Assembly: GCA_031254875.1 (NCBI GenBank)
Contig: JAIRTW010000070.1
Span: 1-34,216 of the forward strand
Reading direction: 5' to 3'
DNA length: 34,216 bases
Source of the DNA: Candidatus Bathycorpusculum termitum
GTDB taxonomy: Archaea; Thermoproteota; Bathyarchaeia; Bathyarchaeales; Bathycorpusculaceae
Program-made: the position numbers and the translations under genes
Part shown: in pieces, positions 17,153 through 25,466 of the stretch
Layout: the number at the start of each line of letters is the position of its first letter
Position numbering within the stretch: the first letter of the stretch is position 1
Notes under the pieces: model-generated
The model's input: only the letters and a program-made list of their open reading frames with translations
The model's database searches: none
Told to the model about the DNA's origin: nothing

Positions 17153-17638
17153 TTAAACCATGCGTTTGACAAGATCATTGATGGCGCCACCGCGGTAGCC
17201 TGCTTCGCCACCTGCGCGAAAAGAGTTTTTGGTTGTACCGTGGTAGCCTTTGCTTGGCGGATGCAACTTGAAGCGGGCTTCGATATCGGGCAAGTTTTTG
17301 TATGCAACTTTACAACTGAGTATTGCATCTGCGAGTTCGTCGATTGATTTGTAACCTGTTGCCTCTATGTGTTCTGCAAGCTTTTTGTTGCCGGCTAAGC
17401 GGCCGCGTTTCAGTAGCAAGGCGATGATCATTTCTTTGGTGGGCTCGCCCCATGTAACATAGTTATTGACACGCTGAAGCATACCTTTGTAGGCTGGACG
17501 ACTATCGATGAGGATCGCGTGGTTGGTATGAGTTAACCGGAGGAGCTCAAGAGTTTCGCGAGTTTCTTTGTGTGCACTGATAGTTCCACGGACCCGCACG
17601 ACTATGAGACTTTTGACTTCTTCTGTTTGTTGTGCCAT
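17153..17638 (-). CDS. rpl30: 50S ribosomal protein uL30
   Basis: A 161-residue archaeal/eukaryotic-type uL30, longer than the bacterial 60-residue form. It opens with SLIVVRVRGTISAHKETRET and has the THTNHAILID and VNNYVTWGEP segments and the C-terminal HPPSKGYHGTTKNSF region. Gap to uS5 is one nucleotide. It is the last gene of the long ribosomal protein run before the 1-kb gap. Confidence 0.95.
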   Translation of the reverse strand: MAQQTEEVKSLIVVRVRGTISAHKETRETLELLRLTHTNHAILIDSRPAYKGMLQRVNNYVTWGEPTKEMIIALLLKRGRLAGNKKLAEHIEATGYKSIDELADAILSCKVAYKNLPDIEARFKLHPPSKGYHGTTKNSFRAGGEAGYRGGAINDLVKRMV

Positions 17639-17639
17639 A

Positions 17640-18305
17640 TTACTTCACCCAATCGGTTGTTGTAATTAGATTGTATGTTTTAGTTAATCCGTCAAAGATC
17701 GCACATGCATAAGAGGGAACAGTCCTTGTTGATCCGTAACTGCGCATCCAAAGATCTTTGACGCCTGCTAAGCCCAAGATGACTTTAGCAACTTCGCTGG
17801 ATACCAAGCCTAAACCTCTGGGACCCGGAACAATAACAACTCGTACGCCTCCACATTTACCCTCCACCTGGAAGGGCACACTGTGGGGTTTCCCGCATCC
17901 ACATTCCCAGCTTCCGCAACCACGTTTAACTGGGACAATATTGAGTCGGGCGTTGACCGCAGCTTTTTCGATGGCATTACGAACTTGGCTGGCTTTGCCT
18001 TGGCCTAATCCGATGTAACCGTCACGATTGCCGACTGCAACGATTGCCTTGAAGCGGCTTTTTTCGCCGGCATCAGTTTGTTTCTGGACAAGGTTAACAT
18101 TTATAACTTCCTCTTGGAGGTCAGGTAGCAGTGAATCAACGATTTGGGATTCACTGATTTTTATGCCTGTTAGGAAGACTTCTTCGATAGTTGTGATCTT
18201 ACCTTCTTGGATCATTTTACCCAGACGGGTTTTTGGAACCCACTGTTCGAGGCTTTGTGTACGACGATCGCTGTCTCTGCTTCTATCTCGTGGATTTCTA
18301 CTCAT
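17640..18305 (-). CDS. rps5: 30S ribosomal protein uS5
   Basis: A 221-residue archaeal uS5. The double-stranded RNA-binding segment FKAIVAVGNRDGYIGLGQGK and the later VPFQVEGKCGGVRVVIVPGP are characteristic, and a CGSWECGCGKPH segment between them adds three cysteines. uS5 shapes the mRNA entry channel and decoding fidelity. The start overlaps the uL18 stop by 4 bp. Confidence 0.96.
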   Translation of the reverse strand: MSRNPRDRSRDSDRRTQSLEQWVPKTRLGKMIQEGKITTIEEVFLTGIKISESQIVDSLLPDLQEEVINVNLVQKQTDAGEKSRFKAIVAVGNRDGYIGLGQGKASQVRNAIEKAAVNARLNIVPVKRGCGSWECGCGKPHSVPFQVEGKCGGVRVVIVPGPRGLGLVSSEVAKVILGLAGVKDLWMRSYGSTRTVPSYACAIFDGLTKTYNLITTTDWVK

Positions 18306-19366
18306 TCTTTCTTTTCACCCTTCTTTGGCTTAGCTACAGCTTTAGCTGACGCTTTTTTTGCAGGTGGTTTCTTTTTTGATGCACCTTTCTCTTTAACGGG
18401 AGCTTTATCCTTGGTAACTTTGGCTTTATCCGGTACCTTCTCAGCTTTTTTTGAAGTCTCTTTAGCTGGAGCAACCTTAGCTTTAGAAGCTTTCTTGGGC
18501 TCCTCTTCCGCTTTAGATGCTTTTTCTTTAGCGACCTTTGCTTCAGACTTTGCTACTTCAACTTTCGATGCCTTAGCTTCAACTTTCGATGCCGGTATCG
18601 CTTTAACCTCTGCCTCAGATTCGGAGACCTTCGGTGCTTCTACAGCTTTAACTTCAACTTTGGGAGCAACAGGCACAACCTCAACTTTAGGAGCAACTTT
18701 GGCTTCGGGTTTTGGTGCCGCTTTTAGTTTAGCCTTAGGTTCAGGTGCACTCTGGGGTTCAGGAGCAACCTGTGCACCTTTGAAGGAGGCAACAATTGCG
18801 GCCCGAACCTTGCTGAAGTGATCAGCGATGCCTTCAGGCGCAACACCTTCAGCGGTATACTTGCTGAATTTAGCAGCGTAAACCTCGTCTTCGTCGGCAC
18901 TGAGTTCTTTAGCATATTGTGCAATATGATCACCTTTGGAGCGGCCCGCAACGATTTTTTCATTACCGTGAGGAACTTCAACACCTGCATCGACAACACC
19001 ATGCAGGAGCGCAAAAATTTTGGCACCTTTAGTTGGAGTAATTAGACCAATGTCAAGGATAGCACTGTCTATGCCTGCGGCTTTAGCTTTTAATCCGCAG
19101 AGCAATCCGGTGAGATATGCTGCAGGTATATTACCCGTGGGTGCTTTCCAGCCGTATTTTTTGATGAGTTCACGGCTGTTAGCGGCGGCTACTGTTTGGT
19201 CGCCAATGGGTTTTGCGATGATGATTTGGGCAGTTGAGTTTTTAATTGATGGCCGAGTAACAAGCCGCGGGCGTCCAGATATAACTAGTGCTTTGCGTGC
19301 CTGATAATCGGTTTTTCCTTCGCGTCTTCGTCTTAGCTGAACGCGGTAGTTGCTACTGTTTGCCAT
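18302..19366 (-). CDS. rpl18: 50S ribosomal protein uL18 with a long Lys/Ala/Pro/Val-rich C-terminal tail
   Basis: Residues 1 to about 197 are a normal archaeal uL18 (begins MANSSNYRVQLRRRREGKTD, with the KSTAQ-like region, GGVVDAG-like loop HGVVDAGVEVPHG and the FSKYTAEGVAPEGI end). This protein binds 5S rRNA. From about residue 198 to 354 there is an added 157-residue tail made of K, A, P, V and E, at first in APKVEVK-type units and then in lysine-rich KKPPAKKASAKAVAKPKK-type sequence like histone H1 tails. The reading frame is uninterrupted and the next gene starts within its stop (4-bp overlap with uS5), so the tail is not a frameshift artefact. Function of the tail is unknown. Confidence 0.93.
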   Translation of the reverse strand: MANSSNYRVQLRRRREGKTDYQARKALVISGRPRLVTRPSIKNSTAQIIIAKPIGDQTVAAANSRELIKKYGWKAPTGNIPAAYLTGLLCGLKAKAAGIDSAILDIGLITPTKGAKIFALLHGVVDAGVEVPHGNEKIVAGRSKGDHIAQYAKELSADEDEVYAAKFSKYTAEGVAPEGIADHFSKVRAAIVASFKGAQVAPEPQSAPEPKAKLKAAPKPEAKVAPKVEVVPVAPKVEVKAVEAPKVSESEAEVKAIPASKVEAKASKVEVAKSEAKVAKEKASKAEEEPKKASKAKVAPAKETSKKAEKVPDKAKVTKDKAPVKEKGASKKKPPAKKASAKAVAKPKKGEKKE

Positions 19367-19822
19367 TTAACGTTTTCTCCACAGATCATTTTCTTTTAGA
19401 TGACGCTCTAACTCGGCGATAGAGTCGAATCTACCGCTACCGGCCATCCTGTAGTACTGGGTGTAGGTAGTTTCGGTTATGACTCGACTTGCTTTTAGTT
19501 CGCGGAGTTTGCGACGCAGTGAACGGATTTTAAGCATCCAAGCGTCTTTTTGGGTAACTTTTGCATACCCAGCACCTGTGACACTGCCGACTCCGCTACG
19601 TCTTCCCAAGCGTTTTTTAGCGCGAATAGATTTTGCGCGTGATCGGCTTACACCTTTTTGAGGTAATGAAACGATGACTTTTTCGTGGATAAGTTTACGG
19701 ACTTCTTCACGGGTGATTGCGCCGTCAACATCGTCGATGCGCTCTGGATCTATCCAGACACGGTTCTCACCGATTTTGAGGATTTGCGCAGCCAAGCGTC
19801 TTTGCCCACTTAGGTTAGTCAT
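19367..19822 (-). CDS. rpl19e: 50S ribosomal protein eL19
   Basis: A 151-residue eL19, an archaeal/eukaryotic-only ribosomal protein. It starts with the typical LSGQRRLAAQILKIGENRVW, has the RSRAKSIRAKKRLGRRSG basic region and ends in a helical LERHLKENDLWRKR segment. It overlaps the eL32 gene by 4 bp and abuts uL18 directly. Confidence 0.96.
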   Translation of the reverse strand: MTNLSGQRRLAAQILKIGENRVWIDPERIDDVDGAITREEVRKLIHEKVIVSLPQKGVSRSRAKSIRAKKRLGRRSGVGSVTGAGYAKVTQKDAWMLKIRSLRRKLRELKASRVITETTYTQYYRMAGSGRFDSIAELERHLKENDLWRKR

Positions 19823-20388
19823 TGCTTTTTCTCTCCTTTCTTGGGTTTAGTTTTACTTTTCTTTTCTTTCTTAGGTGACTTCTTTGGTTTTTTCTCTTTC
19901 TTGGGCTTGGATTTTCCTTCTTTGGCGTCTTTGATCTGCTCTTCCGCACCTTCGTCTTCTGTTTCTTCCTTTTCATCGGTGTCTGTTTGCGCTGAAACCT
20001 TGAAGTTTAAAATTTTAAGGTTAAGCTCTTTAGCCTTAGCGATGATGTCTGCTCGTTTTCGTTTGCCAACGGTGTGCCCAATCCGGACGGCTTGGGTTTC
20101 AGCATCGACTTGGGATAGCTCAGCGACATTGTGAACTATGACTTCATGATATCCTGAGGGGTGAAGATATCGAGCAATTTTTGGTCCCTTGTAGCCCATA
20201 CTGGGACCGGGGGGCCATCCTTTGATTTTTCGACGGATCTTATTGTCGAGTCCGCGAGGTCTACGCCAGCTTAGGCTGAATCGGTCGTATTTCCAGCTTT
20301 CTGCCCGTACAAATTTGGGTTTCTTATTTCTGGCGCGCGTCCTGACTTGGAGTGCCTTTCGTGAAGGGGAAACTTTCTTTTCGCTCAT
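19819..20388 (-). CDS. rpl32e: 50S ribosomal protein eL32 with charged C-terminal tail
   Basis: The eL32 core spans roughly residues 15-120 of a 189-residue protein (FVRAESWKYDRFSLSWRRPR, GPKIARYLHPSGYHEV). I place the start at ATG 20388 (MSEKKVSPSRK), which leaves one base after the uL6 stop; the longer open frame back to 20508 overlaps uL6 and is not ribosomal in character. The end of the protein is an acidic stretch (DEKEETEDEGAEEQ) and then about 30 residues of lysine, proline and serine repeats (KPKKEKKPKKSPKKEKK), an extension absent from most archaeal eL32. Confidence 0.93.
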   Translation of the reverse strand: MSEKKVSPSRKALQVRTRARNKKPKFVRAESWKYDRFSLSWRRPRGLDNKIRRKIKGWPPGPSMGYKGPKIARYLHPSGYHEVIVHNVAELSQVDAETQAVRIGHTVGKRKRADIIAKAKELNLKILNFKVSAQTDTDEKEETEDEGAEEQIKDAKEGKSKPKKEKKPKKSPKKEKKSKTKPKKGEKKQ

Positions 20389-20389
20389 A

Positions 20390-20935
20390 TTATGCCATTC
20401 CTTCGTTACGTTCATAGATATAGATGCCGTCAAGGAAGACCCTCGGATCCTTTCTTCGGACTTTGGTAGATTGCTCGATGTTAGCAGCAGTTTGGCTGAC
20501 GTCTTCAAGGTTTATACCTTCGATGATGATATCTTCGGGTTCAATTTTGACTTTTACATTTCCTACAATTTTGACGCTACGGGGTCTGCGTTCACCGGTA
20601 AAATTTTCGATGAGAATGTATTTGCCTTGTGTTTTAACGGAGATAGGAAAGTGTGAAAAGACAATTTTCAGCTTATAGGAGTAGCCTTTGGTAACGCCCA
20701 CGATCATGTTATTGATATGGGAGTAGATGGTTCCAACCAAGGCAGTCTCTTTTTTACGCGGCCACTTGGCGGATATACGGACATTTTTGTCTTCGCCATC
20801 TATGGCAACGGGGGCATATGAAAAGTCACGCGTAAGATTGCCTTTGGCACCTTTAACGCTGACTGTTTTGTTGATGACATCGAGAGTTACATCAGCTGGA
20901 ACTTCGATATTTCTCGATACTTCTGGAAGCCGCAT
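20390..20935 (-). CDS. rpl6: 50S ribosomal protein uL6
   Basis: A 181-residue uL6 with the two-fold RNA-binding repeat: VTLDVINKTVSVKGAKGNLT near the N-terminus and the second domain around EPEDIIIEGINLEDVSQTAA. Ends with the archaeal IYIYERNEG. uL6 lies near the sarcin-ricin loop and factor-binding site. Spacing of 12 nt from uS8 and one nt to eL32. Confidence 0.96.
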   Translation of the reverse strand: MRLPEVSRNIEVPADVTLDVINKTVSVKGAKGNLTRDFSYAPVAIDGEDKNVRISAKWPRKKETALVGTIYSHINNMIVGVTKGYSYKLKIVFSHFPISVKTQGKYILIENFTGERRPRSVKIVGNVKVKIEPEDIIIEGINLEDVSQTAANIEQSTKVRRKDPRVFLDGIYIYERNEGMA

Positions 20936-20947
20936 TTATTTTCTCTC

Positions 20948-21331
20948 CTAATATACGAAGGCGAGTAGCCTTCCTCCGATATTCTTTCCTTCTGCATCCT
21001 TGTGGGCGATAACACCTTTGGATGTGGAAACAACCATAATGCCGACATCGCGAGAGGGTAAGAACCGCTTTTCCCAGTTCTCATACTCAGTTGCTTTGAC
21101 TGCGAAGCGCGGTTTTACTGGACCACACTTGTTTATTCTGCCGAGGAGCTGAACTTTGAATTTACCTTGGCGGCCGTCATCGATGAATTCGAATTCACCT
21201 ATGTAACCGTTAAGCTGCATGATGCGCAAGACACGCCCCAAAAGTTTAGAGGCAGGGCTAATGATGCATTCCCGCTTGTTTCGGGTTTCGTTGTTGATTA
21301 TGGTTACGAGACCATTGGTTAAAGTATCCAT
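20948..21331 (-). CDS. rps8: 30S ribosomal protein uS8
   Basis: A 127-residue uS8. [15 protein letters not shown] start, middle [14 protein letters not shown] and the C-terminal [20 protein letters not shown] loop are classical. uS8 binds helix 21 of 16S rRNA and, in some organisms, the spc mRNA as an autoregulator. It sits 17 nt after uS14. Confidence 0.96.
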   Translation of the reverse strand: MDTLTNGLVTIINNETRNKRECIISPASKLLGRVLRIMQLNGYIGEFEFIDDGRQGKFKVQLLGRINKCGPVKPRFAVKATEYENWEKRFLPSRDVGIMVVSTSKGVIAHKDAEGKNIGGRLLAFVY

Positions 21332-21348
21332 TTTCTGTCTTTTAGCTC

Positions 21349-21513
21349 CTACTCATATTTTTTGAAACCTAATTTGGGGGCAGCCTCTCTAAAACATGTC
21401 CTGCATAAATATAAATTGTAACGTCGAATGACTGGCCCGAATGAACCGCATCTTACGCATGGACGTGAACCTTTGCCGTATTTTCGTTCTTTTTTGATTT
21501 GCTGTTTTCCCAT
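21349..21513 (-). CDS. rps14: 30S ribosomal protein uS14 (zinc-binding type)
   Basis: A 54-residue gene found by translating the gap between uL5 and uS8. The protein starts [17 protein letters not shown] and has two CxxC pairs, CVRC (residues 19-22) and CRTC (37-40), that bind one zinc. It ends LGFKKYE before a TAG. This is the short zinc form usual in archaea, needed for 30S head assembly. Spacing is 12 nt from uL5 and 17 nt to uS8, as expected for the archaeal order uL5-uS14-uS8. Confidence 0.95.
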   Translation of the reverse strand: MGKQQIKKERKYGKGSRPCVRCGSFGPVIRRYNLYLCRTCFREAAPKLGFKKYE

Positions 21514-21525
21514 ATATTCACACTC

Positions 21526-22065
21526 TTAGACGATTTCGACTCCCAGGGTTTGTTTTACAAAGACTATGGATTCTTCAGGTGTAAGCACATGTTTTGGACC
21601 GAGTGATTTGTTTTGACGTTTGCGGATTTTTATGCGGTGACCGGGACGGTTGATAGCAACACAGACATCCATACCGAAGATGCCAATTTCAGGGTCATAT
21701 TTGACTCCAGGGATGTCAATGTGCTCTTTGAGTCCGAAGCTAAAGTTTCCACGGACATCAAAGGAACGTTTGGAAATCTTGTTGTCGATAACTGGCAAGA
21801 TTTTCTTTAGGAAATTAATGGCTTCCTGCCTGCGCAGGGTTACGACGACTGCTATAGATTCACCTTCGCGTATGCCGAAGTCGCGGATGGTTTTTTTGGC
21901 GCGTCGTTTAACCGGGTTACGTCCGGTGATTTCTTTGAGGACTGAGTTTGCTTTTTCGAGGGGTTCTCCGGATTTGCCTGCGTTGAGGTTTACGACGACT
22001 TTTTCGATTTTGGGTTTGAGCATCGGATGCTCTTCCCACGTTTTAATCATTGCTTCTTCAGACAC
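21526..22065 (-). CDS. rpl5: 50S ribosomal protein uL5
   Basis: A 179-residue uL5, which binds 5S rRNA with uL18. LKPKIEKVVVNLNAGKSGEP at the N-terminal end, TGRNPVKRRAKKTIRDFGIR and FGMDVCVAINRPGHRIKIRK are typical. I use the GTG start at 22065, 8 nt inside eS4, because GGAGG lies about 9-10 nt upstream; an in-frame ATG five codons later (22050) is the alternative. Confidence 0.95.
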   Translation of the reverse strand: MSEEAMIKTWEEHPMLKPKIEKVVVNLNAGKSGEPLEKANSVLKEITGRNPVKRRAKKTIRDFGIREGESIAVVVTLRRQEAINFLKKILPVIDNKISKRSFDVRGNFSFGLKEHIDIPGVKYDPEIGIFGMDVCVAINRPGHRIKIRKRQNKSLGPKHVLTPEESIVFVKQTLGVEIV

Positions 22066-22822
22066 TTACGAATGCCTCCAGCGTGTTAATCATTGGGATG
22101 GCTTCGCCAATGGAAAAAACGAAGTCCATGATTGTCTGGTAGCGTTGACCCTGCGCATCTTCAATCATAACTAGCGCTTGGCGGCGTTTTTTAGCTTCAG
22201 TTTTTTCGATTTCCACGATTTTTCCGGCTTTGCCGATGTTTTTCCCGCCGGTGATTATTGCCATATTTCCTTCTTTGGTTTTCAGTGTTTCGGTGACCTG
22301 TTTTTCAGGATAAGTAACTTTGAGGATATCAAATGTGTCGTATTTTATTTCAACGGGATTCTTTTGGTCTGCTACTTTGACTAGCAGAACTGAACCATCA
22401 TGAACTGCAATCTGTACGCCATTGTGGACGGTTGATTTGTTTTCCACTCTAAGCAGAGAAACGGTGGATTCTTCTTTGCTTATTGGAGCTAAATACAAGC
22501 CTTTATGGGATGGCATAATACGGTAGTATTTGTTGCTATCAGGCAGTGCGATGACATCCATTAAGCCGACAGGAATGTCATCTTTTTTGTAGACTTTGCC
22601 GTTGACTATAACCTTACCTTGCGTAAGAATAAGTTTGCCTTCTTTTCGTGTTTGCGCTACGCCCAACATCTCACGCAAAACCAAGGTTAAGGGGACACTT
22701 TTCTGGAGTGAATGTGAACCTGATGAGGGCTTCACAACCCACGGGGCTTCTTTTCTATGGATAGGCCAGAATGCTGGTGCTGGATTACGTTTCAGCCTTG
22801 CGGTTTTTCCTTTTTTACCCAA
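22058..22822 (-). CDS. rps4e: 30S ribosomal protein eS4
   Basis: A 254-residue eS4, specific to archaea and eukaryotes. It has an S4-like RNA-binding segment (VPLTLVLREMLGVAQTRKEG, residues about 45-65), a central domain, and a KOW motif (MAIITGGKNIGKAGKIVEIE). One nucleotide separates it from uL24; its end overlaps uL5 by 8 nt. Confidence 0.96.
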   Translation of the reverse strand: MGKKGKTARLKRNPAPAFWPIHRKEAPWVVKPSSGSHSLQKSVPLTLVLREMLGVAQTRKEGKLILTQGKVIVNGKVYKKDDIPVGLMDVIALPDSNKYYRIMPSHKGLYLAPISKEESTVSLLRVENKSTVHNGVQIAVHDGSVLLVKVADQKNPVEIKYDTFDILKVTYPEKQVTETLKTKEGNMAIITGGKNIGKAGKIVEIEKTEAKKRRQALVMIEDAQGQRYQTIMDFVFSIGEAIPMINTLEAFVSV

Positions 22823-22823
22823 T

Positions 22824-23351
22824 TTATTCTTCTCCTTTTTCAGAGGTTTCGTCCTCTATCTCTTCTTTAGGCGCTTCTTCTTCAAAGACTTCTTCGGTTT
22901 CTGTTTCTTCATCGACTTCAGTCTTTAATTTAGCAGGCGTTTTCTCGGCGTTCTTTGCTGGTTTAGCTTTCAGTTTTTTAGCCTTCTTCTCGGGCGCAGT
23001 TTTGCGTCCAAGGATATTTTTGCGCCATTTATCGTCAAGGTTTAAGTTGCGGATTTGGACTTTTGAGGGGTGAACGGCCAGGAAAATATTGGTGCCATCG
23101 ACTTTTTCTCGGGTTAAGCCTTCGAGATAGATCCGATATGCTTTGAGATCAACACGTGAAACTTTGCCTTCAAACCCCTTATTATCACCGCGGAGGATAC
23201 GAACAGTATCCCCTTTGCGGATTGGAAGAGTTTTTACGCCTTTTGAAACGGCGAGATCATTAGATAAAGATGCCGCCATCAGTTTATGCCGTATGTGAGC
23301 TGGGGCATTGTAGAGTTTTTTTCTTTGTTTACCAGGATTAGTTGTCTGCAT
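22824..23351 (-). CDS. rpl24: 50S ribosomal protein uL24 with charged C-terminal extension
   Basis: The first about 115 residues are archaeal uL24 with a KOW motif (KGDTVRILRGDNKGFEGKVS) and end in the DDKWRKNILGRK region. About 60 more residues follow: first a Lys/Ala/Pro segment (KAKKLKAKPAKNAEKTPAKL), then an acidic Glu-rich end. Total 175 residues against about 120 for most archaeal uL24. It initiates assembly of the 50S subunit. ATG at 23351 is 9 nt after uL14 with GGTG upstream. Confidence 0.95.
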   Translation of the reverse strand: MQTTNPGKQRKKLYNAPAHIRHKLMAASLSNDLAVSKGVKTLPIRKGDTVRILRGDNKGFEGKVSRVDLKAYRIYLEGLTREKVDGTNIFLAVHPSKVQIRNLNLDDKWRKNILGRKTAPEKKAKKLKAKPAKNAEKTPAKLKTEVDEETETEEVFEEEAPKEEIEDETSEKGEE

Positions 23352-23360
23352 GTTTTACAC

Positions 23361-23804
23361 CTACACTATGATGCTTGAGGCGCTTGCGATCCTGGGCCAG
23401 CGTTCTGCGGCTTCGCGTGCGACTGGTCCACGGATTTCAGAGCCTTTCATTTCACCTTCAGGAGTTATGATAACGGCAGCGTTATCTTCGAATTGTACCC
23501 AGACACCGTCGATTCTTCGGAATGTTTTCCGTTGACGAACAATGATTGCCTGAAAGATTTTTTTACGCATGTCTGGTGAGCCTTGGCGAACGGACACAGT
23601 AACTTTGTCGCCGACAGTGGCTGAGGGGTAGCGTCTGAGTCGGCCCTTGTAACCCATGGCTTGAATTAAGCGCAGAACACGTGCGCCGGTGTTGTCAGCA
23701 CATTTTATTTCTGAACCAGCCAAGAGACCGCGACTGATTTTCTGTCCGTGACTGAGCATCCCTTTTGCTGTAAGGGCTCTCTGTTTTGCTTTCGCCGCGC
23801 ACAT
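23361..23804 (-). CDS. rpl14: 50S ribosomal protein uL14
   Basis: A 147-residue uL14; the core begins at ISRGLLAGSEIKCADNTGAR and continues with the SVRQGSPDMRKKIFQAIIVR segment and the GPVAREAAERWPRIASAS end. uL14 forms an intersubunit bridge. An N-terminal about 20-residue basic extension is present. One nucleotide separates it from uS17. Confidence 0.96.
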   Translation of the reverse strand: MCAAKAKQRALTAKGMLSHGQKISRGLLAGSEIKCADNTGARVLRLIQAMGYKGRLRRYPSATVGDKVTVSVRQGSPDMRKKIFQAIIVRQRKTFRRIDGVWVQFEDNAAVIITPEGEMKGSEIRGPVAREAAERWPRIASASSIIV

Positions 23805-23805
23805 T

Positions 23806-24126
23806 TTATCTTTCCTCGCCTAATTTTTCGACAACAACGAAGGAAACTGTTTTGCTGAGTGGTCTACACTCGGCGATTTTTACACGGTCGCCTTCTTTAA
23901 CGTCTAAACACGGGGGGTTGTGTGATGGGATGTGTCCATGTCTGCGTTCGTACCGTACGAATTTCGAGGAGAACTGCATGAATTCTCTATCGACAATAAC
24001 AGTTTTCTCCATCTTGGATGTATGGACAACGCCTTCCATTACGCGTCCACGTACAGCGAGTACGCCGTGGAATGGGCAATTGGGATCGTCACAGGTCTTT
24101 TTTGGCTGCTTGAAAGTTATTGACAT
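23806..24126 (-). CDS. rps17: 30S ribosomal protein uS17
   Basis: A 106-residue archaeal uS17. CDDPNCPFHGVLAVRGRVME at the start, the OB-fold KTVIVDREFMQF strand, and KEGDRVKIAECRPLSKTVSF near the end are diagnostic. It binds 16S helix 11. One nucleotide from the Rpp29 gene. Confidence 0.96.
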   Translation of the reverse strand: MSITFKQPKKTCDDPNCPFHGVLAVRGRVMEGVVHTSKMEKTVIVDREFMQFSSKFVRYERRHGHIPSHNPPCLDVKEGDRVKIAECRPLSKTVSFVVVEKLGEER

Positions 24127-24127
24127 A

Positions 24128-24409
24128 TTACCATAGCCTCTTTACACTTTTCTTCAATCGGTCTTCTGAGCGGCCGACTAAAAGTTTACCGTCAATTTCA
24201 ACGACTGTACCATCGCTGAAGGTAAAATCAAAAGTTGCAACTTCCTTGATTACGCGGCGGGTTCCTTCCGGGTTCTGGAAGGTGAAAGTGTTTTTGGATT
24301 CGCCCACCACTAAGCCACCTACGCCCATATAGTTTATGTTGGGACTTTGGGTGACTAGTCCTTTTGCGCCGATGAATTCATATCGAATAATATCCGGCGT
24401 CACTTTCAT
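24128..24409 (-). CDS. rnp1: ribonuclease P protein component 1 (Rpp29/Pop4)
   Basis: A 93-residue Rpp29. It begins with VTPDIIRYEFIGAKGLVTQS and contains the Sm-like barrel strands NTFTFQNPEGTRRVIKEVAT and DFTFSDGTVVEIDGKLLVGR. It is a protein subunit of archaeal RNase P, which matures tRNA 5' ends. The gene between uL29 and uS17 is a standard archaeal position. Its ATG overlaps the uL29 stop by 4 nt (ATGA). Confidence 0.94.
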   Translation of the reverse strand: MKVTPDIIRYEFIGAKGLVTQSPNINYMGVGGLVVGESKNTFTFQNPEGTRRVIKEVATFDFTFSDGTVVEIDGKLLVGRSEDRLKKSVKRLW

Positions 24410-24693
24410 TCAGATGTTTTCTCCTTAGAGTCTATTTTTGTAACCTTTTTGGCTTTTTCCTCTTTTTTAGAGGAGGCAGGTACCTTGCGCAAACCAAGTT
24501 TCTGCTCGTTCTGAACAGTGAGAATCTGCGCAATTGTTTTGCGGAGTTCTCGGATGCGCGCAGGGTTCTCTACTGCACCGCCTGCGTTAACCATGGTTCT
24601 TATGCGGGCAAGTTCAACGCGTAAATCAATCAGTCTCTGTTCCTGAGCTTCAGGAGACATTTCAGCAATTTCTTTGAGTCTCATAATTGGCAT
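24406..24693 (-). CDS. rpl29: 50S ribosomal protein uL29
   Basis: A 95-residue uL29; the helical hairpin core is MRLKEIAEMSPEAQEQRLID through IRELRKTIAQILTVQNE. A Lys/Glu tail of about 20 residues (KKEEKAKKVTKIDSKEK) extends the usual 70-residue protein. uL29 lies at the tunnel exit. Start ATG 24693 shares one base with the uS3 stop (TAATG); a second ATG three codons in is an alternative. Confidence 0.94.
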   Translation of the reverse strand: MPIMRLKEIAEMSPEAQEQRLIDLRVELARIRTMVNAGGAVENPARIRELRKTIAQILTVQNEQKLGLRKVPASSKKEEKAKKVTKIDSKEKTSE

Positions 24694-25466
24694 TACTGTT
24701 GCTCCTCCACGGGTTTAGTAACTGTTGTGTTTGTCTCTGGAGGCGATGGTACATCAGTGACCTCTTGAGCCTGCACTGTTGGAGCAGGTTCCGCCGACGG
24801 TGGCTGTACTACTGGAACCGCTGCTGGAGTGGGTGTAGTTTCGACGACTATTGGTTCTTCTACGGGTGGTTCTGCCGCCATGATTGTGACTTTGTCAGGG
24901 AAGTATGCGTCCGGTGGCATGAGTTTCACGCGTATACCGATGATACCTGGTTTGAGCTGAACATGTGCTTCGGCTGTTCTCATGGCACGAGTAGCAGGTT
25001 CACCGACTATAGGAAAGTGACCGGCCTTGAATTTTTCGAATCGGGCGCGTTCAGTGGTGAGTTTACCGCTGATAACGATTTCAGCACCCAATGCGCCTGC
25101 TTCCATAACTTGGTTTAGTGCCCAGAAACCTGCACGCCTAAAGTGAACACCGCGTTCAAGAGCGGAGGAAACCCTGTTGGCAACGACATGTGCATTGAAT
25201 TCGGGAACTTCGATTTCTGAAACGCTAATTTGAGGATTAGAAACTTTGAAGTTTTGCTCGAGCTGGGCGGCGAGATCTTTTATGGTTTCTCCGCCTCTAC
25301 CGATAACGAGTCCGGGGCGCATGGCGTAGATAACTACGTGTGTGCCCAGCGGAGTTTTTGACAAGTTGACTCCGCCATATCCGGCGCGTTCAAGTTTTTT
25401 CTGCAAAAACTCATCGATTTCTGTGCGTTTAATTGATTCCGTAATAAACCGTTTGACTATGCTCAT
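24693..25466 (-). CDS. rps3: 30S ribosomal protein uS3 with Pro/Val/Glu-rich tail
   Basis: A 257-residue uS3. The KH domain carries GLVIGRGGETIKDLAAQLEQ; the C-terminal uS3 domain has HFRRAGFWALNQVMEAGALG and GIIGIRVKLMPPDAYFPDK. From about residue 195 a 60-residue low-complexity tail rich in P, V, E and T follows. uS3 forms part of the mRNA entry site. It directly abuts uL22 with no spacer. Confidence 0.95.
   Translation of the reverse strand: MSIVKRFITESIKRTEIDEFLQKKLERAGYGGVNLSKTPLGTHVVIYAMRPGLVIGRGGETIKDLAAQLEQNFKVSNPQISVSEIEVPEFNAHVVANRVSSALERGVHFRRAGFWALNQVMEAGALGAEIVISGKLTTERARFEKFKAGHFPIVGEPATRAMRTAEAHVQLKPGIIGIRVKLMPPDAYFPDKVTIMAAEPPVEEPIVVETTPTPAAVPVVQPPSAEPAPTVQAQEVTDVPSPPETNTTVTKPVEEQQ

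Noticed and set aside
20389-20508. 40-residue N-terminal extension of eL32
   Set aside because: Lies inside uL6 in another frame; the ATG at 20388 fits family length and operon spacing.
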